A stretch of DNA of 6,275 nucleotides. It comes from Betaproteobacteria bacterium (GTDB lineage: Bacteria > Pseudomonadota > Gammaproteobacteria > Burkholderiales > SG8-41). The notes beneath the pieces were generated by a model, which had not been told where the DNA came from, made no database searches, and saw only the letters and a program-made list of their open reading frames with translations. Location: assembly GCA_029883965.1 (NCBI GenBank), contig JAOUIN010000138.1, positions 1 through 6,275 of the forward strand, read 5' to 3'. Within the stretch, counting starts at the first letter, position 1, and each line of letters starts with the position of its first letter. Both the position numbers and the translations under genes were made by a program. Of this stretch, positions 1-5,011 are shown piece after piece.

Positions 1-814
1 TGGCCTTGGCTTCGATCTGGCGGATGCGCTCGGCAGAAACACCGAATTCCGTGGCCAGGTCATGCAGCGTTGCCGAATCTTTTTCGGCGAGCCACCGGGC
101 TTCAATGATGCGCCGGCTGCGCGCGTCCAGACCGGCCAGCGCTTTTTCCAGGCCTTCGCTGCGCAGGCGCGCGGTCTGCGTGGCTTCCAGAATTGCGTCC
201 GGTTCGGCGTCGTCCGCTGTCAGATAGGCAATCGGGGCATACTGCTCGGCCTCGTCGTCGCCGACCGGCTCGAGTGACATGTCCCGGCCGCCAAGTCGCG
301 TTTCCATCTCGACGACTTCTTCGGGTTTGACGCCGAGGTCACGCGCCACTGTCTGCACTTCATCGGCACCCAGCGTCCCCAGTCCTTTTTTCATGCTGCG
401 CAGATTGAAGAACAGTTTGCGTTGCGCCTTGGTGGTCGCGATCTTGACCAGGCGCCAGTTGCGCAACACAAACTCGTGTATTTCGGCGCGGATCCAGTGC
501 ATCGCGAACGACACCAGGCGCACACCGCGTTCAGGATCGAAACGCTTGACGGCCTTCATCAGACCGATGTTGCCTTCCTGGATCAGATCGGCCTGCGGCA
601 GGCCATACCCGACATAGCCGCGTGCGATCGACACCACCAGACGCAAATGCGATACGACCAGATGACGCGCAGCCTCGATGTCGCCGGTGTCGCGCAAGCG
701 GCGCGCATAATCGGTCTCCTGCTCCTGCGTCAGCAGCGGGAAGCGGTTCACCGTCTGGATATAGCTGTCCAGGCTGCCTGAGGCGGAAGGTACGGGTAAT
801 GCAATAGCGTTCAT
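1..814 (-). CDS. rpoH: RNA polymerase sigma-32 factor RpoH (heat-shock sigma factor), 3' end cut by window
   Basis: Alternative sigma factor that directs RNA polymerase to heat-shock promoters (chaperones, proteases). I translated the minus strand by hand from ATG at 814. It gives 271 codons without a stop and runs off the window at base 1. E. coli RpoH has 284 residues, so only roughly the last dozen are missing. Seen: region 1.2 at about 15-45 (SYIQTVNRFPLLT); region 2 core at about 50-120 with DLIQEGNIGLMKAV and region 2.4 (HWIRAEIHEFVLRNW); directly after it the RpoH-box signature QRKLFFNLR at 131-139, which separates RpoH from other group 2/3 sigmas; and a region 4 helix-turn-helix at about 245-270 (LATEFGVSAERIRQIE). 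The start is supported by AAGGAG six bases upstream. It follows ftsX on the same strand after a 106-base gap with its own promoter signals and a CIRCE operator. Identity is very secure. Confidence 0.97.
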   Translation of the reverse strand, partial: MNAIALPVPSASGSLDSYIQTVNRFPLLTQEQETDYARRLRDTGDIEAARHLVVSHLRLVVSIARGYVGYGLPQADLIQEGNIGLMKAVKRFDPERGVRLVSFAMHWIRAEIHEFVLRNWRLVKIATTKAQRKLFFNLRSMKKGLGTLGADEVQTVARDLGVKPEEVVEMETRLGGRDMSLEPVGDDEAEQYAPIAYLTADDAEPDAILEATQTARLRSEGLEKALAGLDARSRRIIEARWLAEKDSATLHDLATEFGVSAERIRQIEAKA

Positions 815-820
815 CGCGAT

Positions 821-826
821 CTCCTT
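821..826 (-). promoter_or_regulatory. Ribosome binding site of rpoH
   Basis: AAGGAG on the minus strand, six bases before the ATG at 814. It is a strong Shine-Dalgarno match and fixes the rpoH start. Confidence 0.85.
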
Positions 827-839
827 CATGTGTCGAAGT

Positions 840-866
840 TTAGCACTCTCAATATAAGAGTGCCAA
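840..866. promoter_or_regulatory. CIRCE operator (HrcA binding site) upstream of rpoH
   Basis: The plus strand reads TTAGCACTC, nine bases (849-857), then GAGTGCCAA. The classical CIRCE element is TTAGCACTC-N9-GAGTGCTAA, so 17 of the 18 arm positions match and the spacer length is exact. The single departure is C at 864. CIRCE is the operator of the heat-shock repressor HrcA, usually found before groES-groEL or hrcA-dnaK. Here it ends 25 bases before the rpoH start codon and covers the -10 and predicted start site of the putative promoter, the expected place for a repressor. By inference HrcA represses rpoH. The hrcA gene itself is not in the window. Confidence 0.9.
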
Positions 867-882
867 TCGACCCCGGAGTTCC
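855..882 (-). promoter_or_regulatory. Candidate sigma-E-type promoter of rpoH
   Basis: On the minus strand GGAACTC (882-876) is followed by 16 bases and TCTTA (859-855). The RpoE consensus is GGAACTT, about 16 bases, then TCTGA or TCAAA, so 6 of 7 and 4 of 5 positions agree. The predicted start lies near 847-850, giving a leader of roughly 35 bases with the Shine-Dalgarno site in place. E. coli rpoH also has a sigma-E promoter (P3). An alternative reading is a sigma-70 -10 box TATATT at 856-851, but no good -35 sits at the matching distance. Assignment by eye only. Confidence 0.5.
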
Positions 883-894
883 CCGAGAAACGCC

Positions 895-918
895 ATTAAA
901 AAATATTTAAAAACAAAT
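895..918 (-). promoter_or_regulatory. AT-rich tract upstream of the rpoH promoter (possible UP element)
   Basis: All bases here except one (C at 914) are A or T, in strong contrast to the GC-rich surroundings. The tract lies between the ftsX stop codon and the candidate rpoH -35, at about -46 to -69 from the predicted start. That is where an UP element would contact the RNA polymerase alpha subunit. There is no GC-rich stem next to it, so it is not a convincing intrinsic terminator for ftsX. Read-through from ftsX into rpoH therefore remains possible. Confidence 0.3.
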
Positions 919-920
919 GC

Positions 921-1826
921 TTACGACGGATTGTAGTGGTGCAGGTGACGGCGCACGGAGAGCCACGCACCAAACCACCCGAGCCCGCCGGCGAACAACA
1001 GCGTGGCCATGCTGTCGCTGCCGTTCAGATGTGCCAGCGTCAGCGGGATGCCATAGAGTTCCGCAAGCGGGCGCAGCTGACCGTTGAAGACCCACAATGC
1101 GCCCCAGACCATCAGCCAGGCAACGGCGCCGCCAGTGCAGCCGATGAGGCTCCCCAGGTACAGAAAGGGACGCTGTATATAACCGTCGGTGGCGCCGATC
1201 AGCTTGGCGACTTCGATTTCGTCGCGCTGGGTCAGGATCTGCAGGCGGATGGTGTTGAAGGTAATGGCAACCAAGGCGAGCGCGAGCGCCGAGGCCAGCA
1301 TCAGCACTGCGTAGCGGCCCAGCGCGAGCAGGCTGTCAAGGCGCCGCGCCCAGTCCGAGTCAACATGCACTTCGGCCACCTTGGGCCAGCGTGCAAATTC
1401 GGCACGCAACGATTCCAGCGCTGTCGCTTTGCGGCCGGCGTCGACGACAAAAGCGTCCGGCAGCGGGTTTTGCCCCAGCCCGGCGATCACGTCACCAAGG
1501 CCGGTGCGCGATTGCAGGGATTTCAGCGCCTGATCGCGCGGCACGAAGCGGAAACCGGCAATGCCGGGTTGGGATTTGAGCCGCTGCGTGATCTCCCGGA
1601 CGTCGGCCTCCTGCGCGTCAATGTTCAGAAAAATGCTGACCTGCGGTTGGGGTGAGTAATCCCGCGCCAGTCCCTGCAGGTTCGACAACACCAGGTAAAA
1701 CCCCAGTGGCAGCGCGAGCGCGGTACCGATGACGGTGACGTTGAGCAGGCTGGTCAGAGGGGCACCGGCGAACCGGGCGAGCGTTGCGGAAAATGCACGC
1801 CAATGCGCCGCGAGCCAGCGTCTCAT
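921..1826 (-). CDS. ftsX: Cell-division ABC transporter membrane subunit FtsX
   Basis: Integral membrane partner of the FtsE ATPase. FtsEX sits at the division septum, helps assemble the divisome and, in studied bacteria, activates peptidoglycan hydrolases through the periplasmic loop of FtsX. The 301-residue product has the family layout: a short cytoplasmic N-terminus, a first membrane helix at about 29-49, an extracytoplasmic domain at about 52-165, then three helices at about 171-191, 223-247 and 271-291. The cytoplasmic segment after helix 2 (RLQILTQRDEIEVAKLIGATDGYI, split at about 194-217) is the conserved FtsX/MacB-type stretch contacting the ATPase. It is shorter than E. coli FtsX (352 residues), mostly at the N-terminus. 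The ATG overlaps the ftsE stop codon as ATGA, and GGAAGG stands eight bases upstream. The TAA stop is followed by the AT-rich rpoH promoter region. Confidence 0.96.
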   Translation of the reverse strand: MRRWLAAHWRAFSATLARFAGAPLTSLLNVTVIGTALALPLGFYLVLSNLQGLARDYSPQPQVSIFLNIDAQEADVREITQRLKSQPGIAGFRFVPRDQALKSLQSRTGLGDVIAGLGQNPLPDAFVVDAGRKATALESLRAEFARWPKVAEVHVDSDWARRLDSLLALGRYAVLMLASALALALVAITFNTIRLQILTQRDEIEVAKLIGATDGYIQRPFLYLGSLIGCTGGAVAWLMVWGALWVFNGQLRPLAELYGIPLTLAHLNGSDSMATLLFAGGLGWFGAWLSVRRHLHHYNPS

Positions 1827-2482
1827 GCGGCCAGCCTTCCCGCGCGAACTTCGATCAGTCTCGGATTGAGCCTGGCCGCGAGTTGCATGTCATGCGTGGC
1901 CAGCACCACGGTGACACCCACCTGGTTGAAGTCGCGGAACAGCACACCGATTTCGGTCGCGTAATCGGCATCGAGGTTGCCGGTGGGCTCGTCGGCCAGC
2001 AATATGGCAGGCCGGTGCACGATGGCCCGCGCGATGCACAACCGCTGTTGTTCGCCACCGGACAGGGTGATCGGCTGCGCTTTTTCCTTGTGCAGCAGGC
2101 CGACTTTGTCGAGCGCTGCGCGGGCACGGCGCGTGCCTTCCCGGCGGTCGAACCCGTTGATGTCCAGCGGCAGCAGTACGTTGTCAATAACGCTGCGGTC
2201 GAACAGCAGTTTGTGATCCTGAAAAACCAGGCCAAGATGGCGGCGCAGGAACGGAATGCCGCGGGCGCGCAATGTGCCGATGTTCTGGCCGTTGACGATG
2301 ACCGAGCCGGTGGAGGGGCGCTCGATTGCCGCAATCAGCTTGAGCAGCGTGCTTTTGCCGGCGCCGGAATGCCCGGTGACGAAAACCAGCTCACCGGCAT
2401 TAATCGCCAGCGAAATATTCGCCAGCGCTTCGTGGCCGCCCGGATAGCGTTTGTGAACGCCGCTGAGTACGATTTGTGTCAC
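1823..2482 (-). CDS. ftsE: Cell-division ABC transporter ATP-binding subunit FtsE
   Basis: Cytoplasmic ATPase that drives conformational change in FtsX at the septum. The 219-residue product matches the usual FtsE length (E. coli 222) and has every ABC ATPase motif: Walker A GHSGAGKST (37-45), Q-loop Q88 in VFQDH, signature LSGGEQQR (140-147), Walker B ILLADEP (160-166, catalytic E165), D-loop NLDAD (169-173) and switch histidine H197 in ATHD. VFQDHKLL (86-93) is typical of FtsE and separates it from LolD/MacB-type ATPases. The start codon is GTG at 2482-2480, sharing GTGA with the ftsY stop codon. I see no clear Shine-Dalgarno site before it, so translation probably depends on ribosomes finishing ftsY. 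It also overlaps ftsX by four bases. Very secure. Confidence 0.97.
   Translation of the reverse strand: MTQIVLSGVHKRYPGGHEALANISLAINAGELVFVTGHSGAGKSTLLKLIAAIERPSTGSVIVNGQNIGTLRARGIPFLRRHLGLVFQDHKLLFDRSVIDNVLLPLDINGFDRREGTRRARAALDKVGLLHKEKAQPITLSGGEQQRLCIARAIVHRPAILLADEPTGNLDADYATEIGVLFRDFNQVGVTVVLATHDMQLAARLNPRLIEVRAGRLAA
1835..1840 (-). promoter_or_regulatory. Ribosome binding site of ftsX inside the ftsE 3' end
   Basis: GGAAGG on the minus strand, eight bases before the ftsX ATG at 1826 and inside the ftsE coding region. It supports that start and translation coupled to ftsE. Confidence 0.6.
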
Positions 2483-3444
2483 GTGTCGAGCAAGGCGGCA
2501 ATGAATTCTTCAGCGACGAATGGGCGCAGGTCGTCCATGCCTTCGCCGACTCCGATGAAGCGGACCGGCATCGGCTTGCCGCCCGCACGGCTGTGTGTAA
2601 TCGCGGCGACGATGCCGCCTTTGGCGGTGCCGTCAAGTTTGGTCAGAGCAAGTCCGGTGACGCCAATTGCCTTGTCAAAAGCCGCGACCTGTGACAGGGC
2701 GTTCTGCCCGGTGTTGGCATCAAGTACCAGCAGCACCTCATGCGGTGCGCCCGGCAGCGCCTTGTCGATGACCCGCTTGACCTTGCGGATTTCCTCCATC
2801 AGGTGCAACTGCGTCGGCAGGCGACCCGCCGTATCCGCGAGGACGATGTCTATGCCGCGGGCGCGGGCTGCGTTGACGGCGTCGAATATCACCGCGGCGG
2901 CATCACCCGATGCCTGTGAAATCACGGTGACTTTGTTGCGCTCACCCCAGGCGGCCAGTTGTTCGCGCGCGGCGGCCCTGAAGGTGTCACCGGCGGCCAG
3001 CAGCACGGACTTGCCTTGTGCCTGATAGTAATGTGCAAGTTTTCCGATGGATGTGGTTTTTCCGGCGCCATTGACGCCGGCGAGCATGATCACGAAAGGG
3101 TGATGGGTGCCGGTATCCAGTGGCTGTGCTGCCGGCTGTAATAGTGCCAGCAGCGCGTCCCGCAGTGCCGTGCGCAACTGGGCGGCATCGGTGTAGCGCT
3201 CGCTGCGCGCGCGCGCGCGCAGCGATTCGAGCAGTTCATTGGTCGCCGGAACGCCGACATCAGCGGTCAGCAATACCGTTTCCAGATCTTCGTAAAACGT
3301 CTCGTCGAGTTTGCGGCCGGCGCCGAAGAGACCGCCCAGACGGGCATTCAGTTGCGCACGGCTCTTGCTGAGTCCCTGCGACAGGCGGGTCAGCCATCCC
3401 GTTGCAGGCGCATCGGGATTTCGATTCTTGTTGAAACCAAACAT
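2479..3444 (-). CDS. ftsY: Signal recognition particle receptor FtsY (short form)
   Basis: SRP receptor GTPase that docks ribosome-SRP complexes at the inner membrane for co-translational insertion of membrane proteins. The 321-residue product is essentially the NG domain. The N-domain helical bundle lies at about 15-105. The G domain has G1 GVNGAGKTT (123-131), DTFRAAA (153-159), G3 DTAGRL (204-209), the conserved DANTGQNA (242-249), G4 TKLDGTAKG (268-276) and GVGE (298-301). GVNGAGKTT and DANTGQNA favour FtsY over its paralogue Ffh, and the methionine-rich M domain of Ffh is absent. The acidic A domain of E. coli FtsY (497 residues) is missing; only a basic, amphipathic-looking stretch precedes the N domain and may serve for membrane contact. 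It is the first gene of a coupled ftsY-ftsE-ftsX run. The ATG at 3444 lacks an obvious Shine-Dalgarno site, but MFGF resembles the start of many FtsY proteins. Confidence 0.96.
   Translation of the reverse strand: MFGFNKNRNPDAPATGWLTRLSQGLSKSRAQLNARLGGLFGAGRKLDETFYEDLETVLLTADVGVPATNELLESLRARARSERYTDAAQLRTALRDALLALLQPAAQPLDTGTHHPFVIMLAGVNGAGKTTSIGKLAHYYQAQGKSVLLAAGDTFRAAAREQLAAWGERNKVTVISQASGDAAAVIFDAVNAARARGIDIVLADTAGRLPTQLHLMEEIRKVKRVIDKALPGAPHEVLLVLDANTGQNALSQVAAFDKAIGVTGLALTKLDGTAKGGIVAAITHSRAGGKPMPVRFIGVGEGMDDLRPFVAEEFIAALLDT
3201..3224. repeat. 24-bp perfect palindrome with a (GC)8 core inside ftsY
   Basis: CGCT, then eight GC dinucleotides (3205-3220), then AGCG. The whole 24 bases equal their own reverse complement. 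It lies within ftsY codons for about residues 74-82, which read S-L-R-A-R-A-R-S-E, so the alternation probably comes from Arg-Ala repeats in GC-rich codon usage. Alternating GC of this length can take up Z-DNA or slip during replication. No function is inferred. Confidence 0.8.
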
Positions 3445-3490
3445 GAATGACGTGGTCCGAGAAGGGCGACACGGTAATATTGCCGCGCCG

Positions 3491-3518
3491 ATGAAATATC
3501 CGTTGAATTGGTTACAAT
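3491..3518 (+). promoter_or_regulatory. Candidate sigma-70 promoter for the M16 peptidase pair
   Basis: The -10-like TACAAT at 3513-3518 matches five of six positions of TATAAT. It has a weaker -35-like ATGAAA at 3491-3496 (four of six against TTGACA), with a 16-base spacer. The predicted start near 3525 gives a leader of about 90 bases before the chosen ATG at 3617. I searched the opposite strand for an ftsY promoter in the same gap and found only poor matches. Call made by eye. Confidence 0.4.
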
Positions 3519-3520
3519 TC
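3505..3520. repeat. Perfect inverted repeat over the putative protease promoter (possible operator)
   Basis: GAATTG, four bases GTTA, then CAATTC: two exact 6-base arms in the gap between divergent ftsY and the M16 genes. It fully covers the -10-like box of the candidate plus-strand promoter, where a dimeric repressor could act. It is too short and AT-rich to be a terminator, and no poly-T run follows. I do not recognise the motif as the site of a known regulator. Confidence 0.45.
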
Positions 3521-3616
3521 TAGCAGGGCGCAGTCGCTGTGATGCCGGTCTTTCCGTTTTGGCACGAACAATCCACACTCAATCTGCCGGCAGCGTCCGG
3601 CGCACGATGGGAAATG

Positions 3617-5011
3617 ATGAAATCCACGATCAAGAAACTGATTGCCGTTGCGGTCATATGGACGTTTCCGGCGGGCGGCGTTTTCGCGGCCCAGCTGCCT
3701 GACGATGTTGCCGAGCGCAAACTGGACAACGGTTTGCGTATTGTCGTCAAGACAGACCGTCGCGCGCCGGTAGTGGTCAGCATGGTGTGGTATCGCATTG
3801 GCAGCATGGACGAGCACAATGGTGTTACCGGCGTGGCCCACGTTCTTGAACACATGATGTTCAAGGGCACGAAGACGGTGCCGGCGGGCGAGTTCTCACG
3901 TCTGATCGCCGCCGCAGGCGGCCGCGACAATGCCTTCACCAGCCGCGATTACACCGGATACTTTCAGACGCTGCACAAGTCGGCACTGCCGCTGTCGTTC
4001 CGTCTGGAAGCTGATCGCATGGTCAATCTGGTGCTGGACCGTGAGGAGGTGGCCAGGGAGCTTAAAGTGGTCATGGAGGAGCGGCGCTGGCGCACCGATG
4101 ATCGACCGCGTTCCCTGGTTTACGAGCGACTCATCGCATCGTCACTGGCTGTGCACCCGTACCGTAACCCGATCATCGGCTGGATGAATGACCTTGAGCA
4201 CCTGACGATCGACGACATTCGTGAGTTCTATGACAAGTGGTATGCGCCGAATAATGCCACGGTGGTGGTGGTGGGCGATGTCGAGCCGGCGGAAGTGTTT
4301 GCGCTGGCTGAGAAATATTTCGGTGCAATACCGCACAAGGTCCTTCCGTCACGCAAGCCCCAGACGGAGCCGCCGCAGCTGGGGGTGAAGCGACTGACGG
4401 TCAAGGCGCCGGCCGAGTTGCCTTATGTGCTGATGGCCTATCAGGTACCGCGGATGGAAAAACCGGCGGAAGACTGGGAGCCGTATGCATTCGACATGCT
4501 GGAAAGCGTGCTCAGCGGGAACCCTGCGGCGCGCTTGCCGCAGACGCTGGTGAAAACCGATCGCGTCGCCAGTTCCGCCAGCGCCAGTTACGACGGTGTC
4601 AACCGGGGACCCGCATTCTTTTATCTGAGCGGTGCTCCGGTGACGGGCCGTACTGCGGCAGAAATCGAGGCGGGATTGCGCCGGGAAGTGCGCCGGGTCG
4701 TGGAGGAAGGCGTTACCGACGACGAGCTCGATCGTGCCAAGGCCCAGGCGGTCGCGGCGAAGGTGTATCAGCGCGACTCGATGTTCTTTCAGGCGCGGCA
4801 GATCGGCTGGCTTGAAACCATCGGTTTTTCACATCGCGATCTTGATCTGTTCATCGATAAGCTGCAGCAGGTGACCGCCAGCCAGGTGCGGGAAGTGGCA
4901 AAGAAGTATCTCGTTGACGATCGTCTGACGGTTGCGTATCTCGATCCGCAACCGCTGGACGACGCGCCAAAGCGTGCCGCTCCGCCGGCAGGAGTGCGAC
5001 ATGGCAACTAG
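3617..5011 (+). CDS. Secreted M16-family zinc metallopeptidase, catalytic subunit
   Basis: M16B peptidases (mitochondrial processing peptidase / pitrilysin group) degrade or trim peptides inside a clam-like chamber. From ATG 3617 the product has 464 residues. Residues 1-24 form a signal peptide (lysines, hydrophobic core, likely cleavage after GGVFA), so it acts outside the cytoplasm. The inverted zinc motif is intact: HVLEH at 75-79, with the third ligand in VMEER (E154 or E155), about 75 residues later. Also seen are the family motif FKGT after the site (82-85) and AFTSRDYT (106-113), followed by the C-terminal M16 half up to about residue 440. The reading frame is open back to a GTG at 3539, but that start would put 26 residues ahead of the signal peptide and has no good ribosome site. 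ATG 3614 is an equal alternative. The RGLAYS motif of the partner gene is absent here; the corresponding segment reads DRVASSAS. The substrate is unknown. Confidence 0.92.
   Translation: MKSTIKKLIAVAVIWTFPAGGVFAAQLPDDVAERKLDNGLRIVVKTDRRAPVVVSMVWYRIGSMDEHNGVTGVAHVLEHMMFKGTKTVPAGEFSRLIAAAGGRDNAFTSRDYTGYFQTLHKSALPLSFRLEADRMVNLVLDREEVARELKVVMEERRWRTDDRPRSLVYERLIASSLAVHPYRNPIIGWMNDLEHLTIDDIREFYDKWYAPNNATVVVVGDVEPAEVFALAEKYFGAIPHKVLPSRKPQTEPPQLGVKRLTVKAPAELPYVLMAYQVPRMEKPAEDWEPYAFDMLESVLSGNPAARLPQTLVKTDRVASSASASYDGVNRGPAFFYLSGAPVTGRTAAEIEAGLRREVRRVVEEGVTDDELDRAKAQAVAAKVYQRDSMFFQARQIGWLETIGFSHRDLDLFIDKLQQVTASQVREVAKKYLVDDRLTVAYLDPQPLDDAPKRAAPPAGVRHGN
4990..4994 (+). promoter_or_regulatory. Ribosome binding site of the second M16 gene
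   Basis: AGGAG six bases before ATG 5001 and inside the end of the first M16 gene. It selects ATG 5001 over the in-frame ATG at 5013 and indicates both proteins are made from one mRNA. Confidence 0.8.

Noticed and set aside
279..781. Plus-strand open frames opposite rpoH (starting at 279 and 422)
   Set aside because: RpoH on the minus strand is certain through region 2.4 and the RpoH box; these frames are antisense shadows.
871..887. GC-rich run between ftsX and rpoH as an intrinsic terminator stem
   Set aside because: The two C/G blocks are mostly direct repeats (CGGGG twice on the minus strand); only a 3-base inverted pairing exists and no T run follows in the right place.
936..1655. 239-codon plus-strand open frame opposite ftsX
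   Set aside because: It is the mirror of the ftsX coding frame, with no plausible ribosome site or domain.
1784..3025. Long 413-codon plus-strand open frame across ftsE and ftsY
   Set aside because: It is antisense to two certain genes with complete ABC ATPase and SRP GTPase motifs. The translation shows no recognisable domain and has low-complexity Ala/Arg/Ser runs, typical of shadow frames in GC-rich DNA.
3539..3616. GTG start at 3539 for the first M16 protein
   Set aside because: It would put 26 residues before a clear signal peptide and has no good ribosome site; ATG 3617 (or 3614) fits a secreted protein better.
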